In this document: piece after piece, positions 42,830 through 53,212 of the stretch | How positions within the stretch are numbered: the stretch's first letter is position 1 | Layout of the letters: every line of letters starts with the position of its first letter | Assembly (NCBI GenBank): GCA_933822405.4 | Contig: CAKOGP040002202.1 | Coordinates: forward strand, 718,437-782,436 | Direction of reading: 5' to 3' | Origin: Cylindrotheca closterium | Taxonomy: Eukaryota; Bacillariophyta; Bacillariophyceae; Bacillariales; Bacillariaceae | DNA: 64,000 nt | Made by a program: the position numbers and the translations under genes | The notes under the pieces: model-generated | What the model was told of the DNA's origin: nothing | Databases searched by the model: none | Seen by the model: only the letters and a program-made list of their open reading frames with translations

Positions 42830-43760
42830 TCGTGTAATACCTGGTGGAACGAGTGCTGTGATTCTGCTTGCAAACGCCATTCTTTGTGGATCCTGCTTGG
42901 AAATGCAGATATTCCTTCTTTCTTCCCCGCAAAGCAGTGTGCTCTGCTTCCAGAAAGGACTCGTAATGCTTGACGTTGGGATTTTCACCCTTGACCCAGC
43001 CGGCGATCTTTCTCCGAATACGATGTGCTGGTTTTGTGTACTTGGAACTCTTTGTCTTGCGAGTCATTGCAAATAGGGCAGTCTGTTGTTGTATTGGCAA
43101 ATTTGTGAGTTTCATCGTTTGATTGAAAGTGAAAGTGGAGAAAACAAGCACGGCTACTTACAGCTCGATGAAAGGTACGTATCAAGTATTACCAACGCAC
43201 ACTCCCATTTAGCATTTCATTGAGTTCTTCCACTCTTTCTAGTGCCGAGTCAGCCGCAAGTTCGTACTTTCCAAAGAATAAATAAAGGTCTGAAGTCTGA
43301 TATCGCTGCACAGCCTGAATTAGCTTGCTTTCGCCTAGTCCTTGTTCCAAAGTTTTTCCGTGCAACACAAGATCATTCTCTGCTTTGCCCATTAGGTTTG
43401 AAGCGAGTTGCCAACCACTCCGCATTGCGCGCACGTGCTCATTCTGAAAATATAAAATCAACTACGGTATGTAAGAAACAAAGGGCGATCATGAAAGCAA
43501 ATCCAAAGAAAAATTACCTGCTGTAACTCTTCTATCTGAGGGGCATAATTTGCGCATTCTGTATCTATTGACTGTAGTGGCTTTCCCATGATGTAAGGGT
43601 AAATAAATGAGGCCCCATGTTGGCACCAAAATGCATATTCCACGTTGCCTGAGCGCATACCAACGGAGTAGCCCCGTCGCACCAGGTTTCAATTGAGATT
43701 GCCCCATGAAGAAAAACCGTCACAGCCAAGTCCTGATGATGCTGCTTGTGCAAAGTGCTG
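42830..43760 (-). pseudogene. Fragment of a diatom ATPase/TPR sensor-type gene
   Basis: Spliced minus-strand pieces read TVFLHGAISIETW (about 43730), YSVGMRSGNVEYAFWCQHGA to QIEELQQ (43680-43529), then, after an intron of about 75 bp, HVRAMRSGWQLASNLMGKAE to NEMLNG (43450-43196). After a second intron ending ACAACAG they continue LFAMTRKTKSSKYTKPAHRI to RGRKKE (43080-42900). This helical pattern matches the middle of large diatom proteins that combine a kinase-like part, an AAA-type predicted ATPase, this TPR-like region and a guanylate cyclase or histidine-kinase output. Both ends are missing, and frames shift near 43690 and 42900. It directly abuts the LRR pseudogene on the same strand, so two dead genes are joined. 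Confidence 0.55.
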
Positions 43761-43944
43761 GTCTTCAGCGACAGTCGTTGGCGTTGCTCTTGTGACTATT
43801 ATTATGGTGTCGTCTTTATTCATTAACTTGATTAGTGCAATTCCACATGTGCCAGCCAACACCCAAAAGTATAGTTCGAATGACCCCTAGCTGTTGCCTT
43901 TCTTCAACCTTTCTTGTCGACGTATCAAGCCATGATAGCACTTG

Positions 43945-44642
43945 TTATTGCTGGCTATCACTATCCGACATAAGCAAGCTCTTGACTTCTGGTCGCTCAA
44001 TTTCCACATCAATGAGCTGATTCACAAGCGAAAAGCAGCATGAAACAAAGGAAAGCAAAGTTAGCAGGACAAAATGGCTATGTTGAGTACATCACTTTCA
44101 CTTGGAAATGCACATACCGTAGCCAAAAAGAAGTCGTGATGGGATAGTCCACCTAGGACTTTGGTATGACATCGGACCGACGACACAATGGTCCACATCT
44201 TCTTGCGCGAATTCAGCTTGCGTTCCATTGTCAGAGAGGGAAAGTGATCGTTCATTTGGGCTACTGCAGCCACTTCCTGAAAAAATGAGGCAGCCGACAT
44301 GAAGTCTGGGTGCTGGAATTCACGGACAATCGTTGCTGGGTGCTCCAGTTGGTTGCCCTCTTTGGTTTCCTTCATCTCCGTCTCCACCTTCCATGCACTG
44401 TCTACGGTTGCGGACAATCGTATAGCATCCTCGAGCACCAACGGTTTTCCACCCTGTCCAAAGGGATCGCACTTCGCTGTAGGTCGTCGAGCCATGGGAT
44501 CGGGTCGATGTTTCTCATGATTACTGGCCGAAGCAAAGAGTCGATTTTGCGATTTTGATGAACCAATAACAGAGGAAAAGTTTAACGAACATCTCGGTAA
44601 AGCTGTACGTCCTCGGCGAAGCGATCTCGTCACGGTATTCAT
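43945..44642 (-). CDS. Pterin-4a-carbinolamine dehydratase-like protein
   Basis: Exons 44642-44118 and 44016-43945, intron 44117-44017 (GTATGT...TCAG, phase 0); 198 residues. The first ~45 residues are rich in Arg, Ser and Thr and lack acids, which suggests a mitochondrial (or plastid) presequence. The C-terminal domain has the PCD pattern: REFQHPDFMSAASFFQEVAA, MNDHFP at the usual active-site EEMxHHP-like position, KMWTIVSSVRCHT and GLSHHDFFLA, continuing into exon 2. Family role: dehydration of 4a-hydroxytetrahydrobiopterin, or structural coactivator (DCoH-like). One of the usual His-His pair is replaced by Phe (HFP), so activity is uncertain. It diverges from VPS37 across 308 bp. Confidence 0.78.
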
Positions 44643-44950
44643 TTGTAATGTTTCGAGGAAGCTAAAGAGGAAGTGTGCTGCGTGCTACAAGGTTCAAAGT
44701 CGGTTGCTGCGATGCTGAAGCGTTGTTGTGATTTGCAAAAGGAGAGGAAGTGGTGGGGGGAGGGGGGGGGCCGAGTGCTGCACATACAATGTAGTTCGTC
44801 TCCCCAAATATCGTATTTACCCCAAGAAGAAGTTTTTGATCGATCGAATGAATCAATCTGGTCCAGTCACGGCCAACACTTACTACGACTAACCGGAATT
44901 CATCACCAAGTCTTGTATGCGGCACGACAGAACTCACAATCGAAGTAAGA
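44643..44950. promoter_or_regulatory. Divergent promoter region with a G-run
   Basis: Between the start codons of the dehydratase-like and VPS37 genes. It contains a run at 44752-44770 made up of G except for one A; otherwise no motif recognised. Confidence 0.45.
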
Positions 44951-46339
44951 ATGTTTTCTTGGTCCAATGGCAGTGGTACCAAGACGTATCCAGGCCGACG
45001 GCTCAACGGTGAAGCTTCAGGTGCAGTAGAAGGATCAATAAGACCACCGAATTCCTCTTTTACCAGAGCGCAACACCTGAAATCCTATGTCGAAGATTCT
45101 ACTTTGAAGCGGTCAACCAGACGCGTAAGCTCTGGTACGTAGCCTACGTCAGCGTGTGTAAATTTTAGGACACGACTTGTCATCCCATTGGATATGCAAA
45201 TCGAACTGAAAAGCTTTCATACCATGACCATTATACTCACCGTTTCATTCTCTCTCCTCTCTTCTATTTTTCTCTTTGGATTTTTGATATTTCAATGCTT
45301 TCTGAAACCAAATTTACAACCTGAACAAACATCAGATGACACGACGTACGACACTGTTTTTCAAACGACAGAGGGCGATACCTTGATTTTGCGAGTCAAT
45401 ATGCCATTACAGTCATCCTTTGCCAGTTTCTGTCCAGCCATGACTTTGGCCGGAGTTCGTTGCAAACATCCCTGGGTCGAGCCTCAACGAATGCGAGTTA
45501 CGGGTTATGATCCTATTCAATCAGAACATGCTTGGAACGAATGCGGTCTATTGCTAGGAAATGCAGTTCACGATGTGGTCAAATACTTTCAATTGAATCC
45601 CCCGCAAATTTTGGAATTCACCGATCGTGGTTTGGAATCAGTTCAAACCAAAACCAAAAAGACTACGCCACCTGCGAATGATGGGCTGCACAATGGAACG
45701 GCACAGACACCCCCTCGGTATCAACAGCAGCATCAACAGCAGCAACAAGGGAGTCAAGCACCGCCGAGCTACGAAATTTTTGCCAAACAAACCAACACAC
45801 CTCCACGGCCAAATCCTCCCCCAGATGTCCCGCTTCCGGCTATACCACAAACCTTTCCGACGGTCGATACTATGGAAAGGGACGAATTGGACAGCAAGAT
45901 GGGAGAAGACTTCGCCTTCCAGGCATATGTGCAAGCATTGCCAGTGTATGAAGAATTGCAAACAATACGTTCTGGTAAAGCGGAGGAAGTTAAAAAGTTG
46001 GCAGAAGAAAACTTGAGTAAGGAGTCCGAATTGAAGGAGCTCCATCAAAGCGTTGCAGCAAAACAAAAGGAACTGCACGAAAAGATCACAGCATTTGAAG
46101 TTTTAGAAAAGCAACAAAACGACTTGTGTCAGCCTCCCGACAAAAAGATTACGCTTAAGAAACTGAACAAGGCCAAGAAGGAAGCCTTTGAGAAAGCGGA
46201 AGAATATGCCGAGGAATGGATTCAGGATGGAGCGGCTTCTGTCGATGATTTCGTCAAGGAGTTTGTGGAACTTCGCAAGGTGCATCATTTGCGGGGGGCC
46301 AAGATGGAAATTTTGCAAAACTCGACCCAACAAATATAG
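44951..46339 (+). CDS. VPS37: VPS37-like ESCRT-I subunit with UEV-like and mod(r) domains
   Basis: Exons 44951-45134 and 45336-46339, intron 45135-45335 (GTACGT...CATCAG, phase 1); 395 residues. Exon 1 plus the start of exon 2 form a UEV-like fold as in human VPS37A: YDTVFQTTEGDTLILRVNMP, then RCKHPWVEPQRMRVTGYDP and LLGNAVHDVVKYFQLNPPQI. A Gln/Pro-rich linker follows (GTAQTPPRYQQQ to LPAIP), then the mod(r) coiled coil (about 255-390: ALPVYEELQ, KKLAEENLSKESEL, KAEEYAEEWI, FVKEFVELRKVHHLRGAKME). Role: ESCRT-I assembly on endosomes, cargo sorting and membrane scission. Splice choice was fixed by phase agreement and restored UEV homology. An uninterrupted frame also runs from 45194 but encodes a hydrophobic stretch that looks like intron. 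Confidence 0.82.
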
Positions 46340-46457
46340 TAGTTTGGATTTAAAAAGTCAGTAGCCACTACTGTTATGAAATATTGAAGCATTGATCTTA
46401 GCCTCAGTGCAACAGTTTGCCATAATAGCCCTGTTTCAATTGGTGGTTTAAATAGTT

Positions 46458-47822
46458 TTAGGCCGGAATAAGTTTCAGGCAAGCTGCCAAAGGATGCTCC
46501 AACTTGTCTGTCAAGGTCAACTTTCCATTCTCATTATCAATTTGGAAACAGGTAATATCATGGGAATGTTGGTGAGCAATCAAAAGAAAGTCTCCTTCAG
46601 GGGACATGCACAAACAACGGGGAGTTTGGCCTCCAGTAGAGACTCGCTCCTTGAGTTCCAAACAAAATTCGGATTCTCCATCGTCATTCTTACGATTTTT
46701 CAGTTCAAAAATGGAAATGGAATTGTGTAATCGGGCAGCAGCAAACACAAACTTGCCACAGGGAGACCAGACAACGTCGGACGCCCAGCGACCTTTGTTG
46801 AACTTGGCAATGCTCTCGTCTTTTGGCCAAGCTTCCGGTAAAACGGAAACCGGCGGTTGTAAAATTTCCAAGCATCCGTCATGGGATCGACGGCGGACCA
46901 GCAAGAGGGACGCCTTGATTTCCAAACTGACTACCCCAATGACTCCCCTCTCGGAGAAGACAGCGTCACTAGCGCTTGGGCGGAATGTCAATGATCTGGG
47001 TCCAGATCCCAATGGGACACCTAATTTGCCACTTTCTTTCAAGTTGACGACCGATTTACCTCCTGATGCAATGGCTGGTTCGAGCTGATACTGAATGATA
47101 GCATCCTTTCCCAGATCGGCCATGAATATTTCATCGGGAACTCCAGGACAAGTTGCTGTCGAATGAGCATGGGATGAAAGTTGTCGATCCAATTTGGACT
47201 TGGATCCATTTCCATTGTAGACTATTTCTTGGATTTTGGACACGCATTCAGAGTCACCAGCATCCTTACTCTTGATTAGAAAGGTTGAAACGCCAGCATT
47301 GTCTTCATCTCGGCCATAGCTGCACATGACGGTCAAGACTTGGTCCTTATGATCACTGCCAAGTGGGTCAGATATCATACCGAAATGGCACGGATACGAG
47401 GTATCGACGGGGATCGTTGACAGGTGGATTAGACGGGTAGAATTTTTAGTTGGATCGACCACAAAGGAATACATCTTGGCACCCTTATCAACTTCGCTTG
47501 CCGTGCACAAGTAGCGTTTCCCGTTACTGTCGCTCTCAGAAATTTCCAGATAAGATGGATTGGAAAGCCCCAAACTATCATAGTCCACTTCATCCAGTTT
47601 TTCACCAGTCGACTTCTGAATATTTACCCTTCCTCCGGTTTCATTACCTCCAATATAGCAAAGTTTGCCGTCCTTGGAGACTCCAATAACTTGAATTCCA
47701 GTCCCAATCTTGGACACGTCGTGAGGTACTCCTCCCATACCTCCAAACGGATCGGCCTGCTTGGGCTCGGTGTAACATCCAGTGTATCCAATGTATTTGA
47801 TGGATGGGTCAATGTAGGACAT
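46458..47822 (-). CDS. 6-phosphogluconolactonase-type beta-propeller (lactonase family)
   Basis: Intronless, 454 residues from ATG 47822. It begins IKYIGYTGCYTEP, typical of the seven-bladed lactonase family (PF10282; bacterial Pgl, fungal carboxy-cis,cis-muconate cyclase). Repeated blade motifs include KLCYIGGNETGG, KRYLCTASEVDKG, DEIFMADLGKDAIIQYQL, WSPCGKFVFAAARLHNSISIF and TPRCLCMSPEGDFLLIAHQH. No targeting signal is visible, so it is probably cytosolic. Likely reaction: hydrolysis of 6-phosphogluconolactone in the oxidative pentose phosphate pathway, although this fold also includes other lactonases. An upstream in-frame extension to about 47924 lacks an ATG. Confidence 0.85.
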   Translation of the reverse strand: MSYIDPSIKYIGYTGCYTEPKQADPFGGMGGVPHDVSKIGTGIQVIGVSKDGKLCYIGGNETGGRVNIQKSTGEKLDEVDYDSLGLSNPSYLEISESDSNGKRYLCTASEVDKGAKMYSFVVDPTKNSTRLIHLSTIPVDTSYPCHFGMISDPLGSDHKDQVLTVMCSYGRDEDNAGVSTFLIKSKDAGDSECVSKIQEIVYNGNGSKSKLDRQLSSHAHSTATCPGVPDEIFMADLGKDAIIQYQLEPAIASGGKSVVNLKESGKLGVPLGSGPRSLTFRPSASDAVFSERGVIGVVSLEIKASLLLVRRRSHDGCLEILQPPVSVLPEAWPKDESIAKFNKGRWASDVVWSPCGKFVFAAARLHNSISIFELKNRKNDDGESEFCLELKERVSTGGQTPRCLCMSPEGDFLLIAHQHSHDITCFQIDNENGKLTLTDKLEHPLAACLKLIPA

Positions 47823-48117
47823 TATCGACGAGACAGATCTAATACAACACAACCAGCGGGATGTAGAATGGGTAACAACACTGTGTGATTTCTGTCTTCG
47901 TATCTGACGTGTATTATCAGTCAAAATGTGGTTCGACTCTTTCGATCACGCGGTTTCACAAAAATTTATGACGAGACTCATGATCGACACTCAAAAAGGA
48001 AAGTACCGGTAAGAGTACCCTGGTACCAGTACCCTGGTACCTGGTACGAGTACAATTGAGACCCAAACGAAGGCAGCTAAAAAGTCCTCATATTCTTAGT
48101 ATATTCTTTTTTAGGGT

Positions 48118-49224
48118 TCATTTTGTCGATTTCAAATTTTGCACCGCTTCTTCCAAGACCTCGAAAGTCGCTTTGTTGACATCAAACCACTTTGACCAAC
48201 CATCCATGTCCTTTTCAATGTTTGGCTCAATAGACAAGTAACAGGGAACGTCGTCTATGGCACCCAATACAAAACCAGCGGCAATCAACACTTCTATTCC
48301 ACCGCCATGACGTCCAACATCTTCAACAAACTGTTCATGGTCACGACGGATCCGTCGAAACTTGGTTTCTTCGGGGTGGGCATTGATTTGCTGGAATATG
48401 CGATATAGACTTTCGACAGCTTTTGTGTGAACAAGGGCTGGTTGGTCACTTGTTGATTGTTTCAGCTTCTCGAGGTAATGCTTCACTCCTTCAGGTCCCT
48501 TTTGAATGCTCTCGAACCATTCTTGTTCTTGTCGGTGCTGCACGGCCCTTTCCTGACGGACTTGTTCCGCTTGTTGGTGTAGCCTTTCTCGTTCTTCTCG
48601 TAGTACTCTTTCTTCTTCCTCCTTTTGTTGTTTTTGTTTCTGTTCTGCCTCAAACTGCCGTCTCCTTTCGTCTTCTGCTATTTTTGTTTGTTCCTCTATA
48701 GCCTGCTTTTCCTCTAGTTCGATTTGCATCTTGTGTTCCTCTTGCTCTTTGAGATATTGTTTTTCCAAGAGACGTAATGGATTGTCTAATAACACATCCG
48801 TACTGTTGGTGACAGTGCCCTCAGCTGCTGAAATCCTGTCGTCTGGGACATACTGCTTTACAGAGTTGTAAATATGAAGAATATAGGTGACTCGTTGTTG
48901 TGTCTTTTCTCCATATCGTGGATTGCCAGAAATTGGATCCTTTTCGTCCAACCGTTTCTGAAACTTGTCCATCTTTGGTTCCAACTCTTGTAGAATCTTT
49001 TGAACATGGTGTATTAGCTCAACTGCGTTGGCAAGGGAATGGGGCGGATTGGTTTTGGCAGCATCCGTTGAGTCGTCTGCGTCTGTCTCCGCGCCTTCCA
49101 AAGCTTCTCCATTGACCCCTTTCAGCTTTGGAAGCAATTCTTCCTTGATTTTAGATGCCTTGCGAAGCGATTCGTATAGCCCCGACAACTCATTCACCAA
49201 CTCTTCGCACTTTCTCAACTCCAT
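48118..49224 (-). CDS. Coiled-coil protein with C-terminal PUB domain
   Basis: Intronless, 368 residues from ATG 49224. Residues 1-140 are helical. A highly charged coiled coil spans about 155-245 (Glu/Gln/Arg-rich, with EEERVLREERERLHQ). The C-terminal ~110 residues form a PUB/PUG domain: AVESLYRIFQQINAHPEETK, FRRIRRDHEQFVEDVGRHGG and GIEVLIAAGFVLGAI, followed by LSIEPNIEKDMDGWSKWFD. PUB domains of PNGase, UBXN6 and HOIP bind the p97/VCP C-terminus, so a role in ubiquitin-dependent or ER-associated degradation is likely. No UBX or transglutaminase domain is present, so the exact orthologue is unclear. Confidence 0.85.
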   Translation of the reverse strand: MELRKCEELVNELSGLYESLRKASKIKEELLPKLKGVNGEALEGAETDADDSTDAAKTNPPHSLANAVELIHHVQKILQELEPKMDKFQKRLDEKDPISGNPRYGEKTQQRVTYILHIYNSVKQYVPDDRISAAEGTVTNSTDVLLDNPLRLLEKQYLKEQEEHKMQIELEEKQAIEEQTKIAEDERRRQFEAEQKQKQQKEEEERVLREERERLHQQAEQVRQERAVQHRQEQEWFESIQKGPEGVKHYLEKLKQSTSDQPALVHTKAVESLYRIFQQINAHPEETKFRRIRRDHEQFVEDVGRHGGGIEVLIAAGFVLGAIDDVPCYLSIEPNIEKDMDGWSKWFDVNKATFEVLEEAVQNLKSTK

Positions 49225-49640
49225 TCTAATCTCAGTCTGTGTTTCGCGTCAATCGATAACGTTTCAAAAGCAAAAGCGGCATAAAATTCAAATTTTGTGG
49301 ATGGTGATGGAAAGTTCGACGAGACGTCATCAAACGCTAACAAAGCTCTTCGCGACGTCGAAAACCATGCAATACCGGTACACTACATACAAATATGTTG
49401 GCCAATCCCAATGCAAGTTTCAAAAGCAGCTGAGCCTTCGTAGTACATGAGGACGCTAATGTGAATACCGATAGAACAGATCGTCTTGATCTCAGTCAGA
49501 GTGCAGGCAGCTACTCCATCCTCAGCTCGACCTTTGCCAACCAAATGAAATGTAGAGAAAATCACAAGAAAGCACTTTTAGTAGTTTATGCTAGGTCGTA
49601 CGATGTTGTTCTATTCTATCTTATTTGAAATGGAGAAACC
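49225..49640. other. Intergenic region with no gene seen
   Basis: Promoter side of the PUB-domain gene and 3' flank of the Pro-Ser-rich gene. ACCGGTAC near 49374; otherwise nothing. Confidence 0.45.
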
Positions 49641-52600
49641 TTATGCACAGTAGACCAACTGCGCCGAAGCATAACCAATCCCAATGCCTGGGTTGACATC
49701 AATGCTAGTCTGCAGGTCAATGACGATACTACCACCGGATAGCTTGCTGTTGAACTCAGCTGCTGACATTGTCGTGTAGTGGTTGTATCTGGTAGTGGAG
49801 CTGACACCTCCGAATTGACAGCTACTTGAAAATGATGAACCGTTAGCTTCGATTCGCACAAACTCGACACCACAAACCCCAGAGTCAATATCCCCCTCAT
49901 AGGACGCATTGATATATACGGTCCCCGTTGCTTGTGGAAGAGATGGCATTGTAAAGGTGAATCTCTGTCCCGACACTGACAAAGTTGCTGCTTGTTCAGG
50001 CGTAACCATTGCGGTCGAACAGCCCAAACTCCCAGATGAAATCCAACCGGCTGAGCAGGCGCACTGGGTTGGTACCATCGACGGAACCATCGAAAGACTA
50101 GGTTCAAAACTTGGACTGTTTGTGGGCCCGAGACTGGGCCGGAGACTAGGAACATCTGTGGGTTGGGAACTTGGATTGAGACTGGGACTGTCTGAGGGCT
50201 GGGAGCTGGGATTAGTTGAAGGAGCGTCACTCGGAATCACAGAGGGAACATCCGATGGACTTGTACTTGGGACTGTGTGAAATCAATGTGAGAACGAGTT
50301 GCGTAGAAATGAATGGCAATCGAGGCAACAAAAAAGAGAAAGTAACTCACCAACACTAGGAACCTCTGAAGGCACAAAAGAAGGAACGAAAGAAGGAATC
50401 ATCGAAGGTAATGTACTAGGAACGGAACTTGGTGTCTCGCTGGGCACAAAACTTGGTATCATGGAAGGCAATGAGGATGGTACATCGCTTGGACTCTCGC
50501 TGGGACTAACGCTGGGTACGTCTGACGGCACAGATGACGGTTCGACACTTGGAACATCACTTGGTACCTCACTTGGAGTTTGGGATGGTACTGTAGATGG
50601 ACTCTTGGATGGTTCAATTGTCGGTTGGCCAGAAAAGGTGATTGTTGGAACTGTACTCGGACTGAGAGTGGGCTCCTTTGTGGGCGCAAATGTAGGCAAT
50701 GAAGTTGTTGGGACAGGAATAGATTCTGGGTCAGTCGGATCAACCACCACTGTTCTCTGTACTGTTTCTCCACTTTCTTCATCCACAAAAGTGAACTCAA
50801 ATGCTCCTTTTTCACCTTGCTTTTGAAACTTGACTCGAGTAAACAACTTATCATCGTCTGGCGAGGATCCACTACTGCCGCCACCTCCTCCACTCGCGCT
50901 CTCATTTACACCATTCTCTTCTGGTGTTGGGGTGACGTAGGCCTGCGCAACTCCAACAAAGCCAGACGGTAACTCGCCTACCTCACTCAGATCTTCGGTT
51001 GCAAAAATGACCTTTTGAATCAGGCGTTGAAAGAAGTCTGCTCCACTAACATCAAACGAAGCTAGCTGCTCTTCCAGAGCATCTTGAAACTGGTCCCCTG
51101 TATCTTGCAAGTGTCTCGACCGTCCGCGCAAGAGCCTAGTCGTGTTTTGAGTTGGTTCTTCTACCTGGGTCCCGTTCGCTTTTGTCTCATTTCCTTGTTG
51201 TTGTTGTTGTTGTTGTTGCTGCTGCTGCTGTTCTTGTTCCTTTTGTCTTTGCTCTTCTTCCACGAGTCCTTGGTCTTGCTCGTTCTTGAACAATGGTCGG
51301 GACGCCAGGCACTTGTCACACACAATCTCTGTTTCAAAGAAAAGCTCCAAGTACTGGGATCCATCCAATCCGTCAATCAACGGTGCATAGGTCTGGTTGA
51401 TGATCTTAGTTCCAAGCATTTCTCTAGCCAATGGATCCAAGCAACTCCCTGTCTCCTCAAATTTTTCGCCCATGGTAAGATCATTGTAAGCATCGAGAAC
51501 AAGTCCCTCCAAGAGAGCAGTTTCTCTTGACTCAAGAGTCCGATCGAATCCTTCAAACACCATGGCGAACTTTCCGATCCGCGTCTGAGGATTGATTAGT
51601 CCGCATCTTGTTGCAATGACTACCGGTGCGGGTATAGTCGGACTCAAGAGCCCTGCTGTAGTTGCCGCCGTTGCCACAGCTAAGGATCCAGAATGAGCTG
51701 GTGAGAATCTTATTCGATCGTAGGCTAGAGAGAGTGAAATGACATTACTTACCCGAAGAGACAGCTACCACAGCCACAACCTGTGATACTGCCCCAGCAG
51801 CCGCTCCGGCAGCACCTGCAGCTCCCGCCGCTCCTATTGAGTGAATCATAGAGAGAGGGTGATGGTGAGAAAATTGAAGCTGAATTCTTACTGACAACAA
51901 CCAAAGATTGCAAAACTTACCAGCAGACGCAGCTGCAGCCCCAGCAGCGGCTCCTATGCAGAGCAAAACAGAGAAAGGGCAATGATGAGAACGAGGTGTA
52001 TCTACAAGTCTGTGCTGTGAAGAATTGATGATTCCAAAACTTACCAGCTGATGCACCGGCCCCCGCAGAACCACTGGCGGCTCCAGCCGCCTGACCAGCC
52101 ATTGCTTCCAATCCAGGAGGAGGTGCACCGCCGCCACCGCCCCCTCCTCCACCGGCAGGCGGTGGTGAACCACCTGCATTCATCATCCCATCCACTGGAA
52201 CAACATCTGAGAAAAGTGTGACGAAAGAAGTCAGTCAAATCTTCGAAATGTCCTGCTCAACAAATGGACATCCACACACACCTGGATTGGTATCATTTCC
52301 CCCACCACACTTCCTGAGGCAGCTCAAAAGACCGCTGATATAAGGGTAAAGAGCAAATGCCACCAAAAAGATGAGGGTGTACCATTTCCCTGGCTCATTT
52401 TCTTTCTCCTCCACTTCCTGGAAATCCTCGTCTTCGGTTGTGTCGATGACCTTCTCAGCCTCCCCTTCGAGCTTCTCCCGTTCGAGTCTATTCCTCCGAA
52501 AGTTTTCCTGGATCCTTCTCGCTGCATTCTCCACAATCGAGTACTGAATAAAGGCTTCATCAACCCTCAGCTTGGCCTCTTGCCGCCGATCTTTTTCGGA

Positions 52601-52906
52601 TCGAGTGACGGAGTTGCCATCTGTCTTCACTGAGTAGTCCCTGGTCAGGCTCTCTCTTCGTAAGCCTTCTGGAATCTCTACAAAGTCGGAATGCTCTGGG
52701 ATTTCCCCCAAGTCGGCAGTATCCCATGTATCAAAGCTATCAAAACTTCTACTTTGACTCTTTGAGTTCCACAGGGCATCTGCTGTGGTTTCCTTCAAGT
52801 TTGCAGAACCATCCCATATATCAAGGTTACCTAACCTTCTTTTACTTTTTGAGCTCCTGCTCTTTTTTGATCCACGAGAAGATGACCTTGACGGAGTAGA
52901 CGGCAT
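49641..52906 (-). CDS. Pro-Ser-repeat membrane protein with IQ motif and six exons
   Basis: Exons 52906-52282, 52206-52045, 51953-51921, 51833-51753, 51679-50351 and 50272-49641; all five introns are phase 1 GT-AG; 953 residues. Residues 1-170 are charged, with WD-containing repeats (LDIWDGSANL, FDTWDTADL) and an IQ-like motif (ARRIQENFRRNRLERE, ~129-144). A membrane helix lies at ~175-196. Exons 2-4 encode Gly- and Ala-rich sequence (poly-Gly, GAAGAAGAA), possibly a second hydrophobic stretch. Exon 5 has a lumenal-type domain with CDKC, a poly-Gln run (~51195-51235) and PSxxPS-type repeats that continue into exon 6. The C-terminus holds a Cys-containing beta-rich domain (ACSAGW, GSGSSLG-like blocks) ending QLVYCA. 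The build fits a diatom cell-wall or cell-surface protein. The exact family is not recognised. Confidence 0.75.
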
Positions 52907-53065
52907 TTTGTCGTTATTGTCGTTGTTTTTGTGTTGTTGATGGTTTCTTTGGATGTGTGCCTATATACCTGTCTCTATTCGATGATGAAACTGTTCGCAT
53001 TTTCGAATCATGAATTTTTGTAGCGGTCATCGATGGTGATATTGCGACACTTAAGGATATCAAAA

Positions 53066-53212
53066 CATATAAATGTAATCGTTATGTTATTACGAGGGTG
53101 TTGACTTACGAAGTAGTAGATGTTAAAGATAGTAATGTAGATCAAATCGTATTCTTAAAAAGAGTGTTGCTATCGTCGTTTCATCGACAGGCTTCCGCGA
53201 AGGCCAATCCCG
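53066..53212 (-). repeat. 3' LTR, distal part (147 bp)
   Basis: Matches 60832-60978 base for base except a few substitutions, without indels. It lies 160 bp upstream of the Pro-Ser-repeat gene start and on the same strand. Confidence 0.9.

Noticed and set aside
44752..44770. G-run as a G-quadruplex promoter element
   Set aside because: It is a single G-rich run broken by one A, without four spaced G-tracts; no support for function.
45194..46339. Unspliced VPS37 with an N-terminal membrane helix
   Set aside because: The hydrophobic part is pyrimidine-rich intron-like sequence; splicing restores a UEV domain with matching phase.
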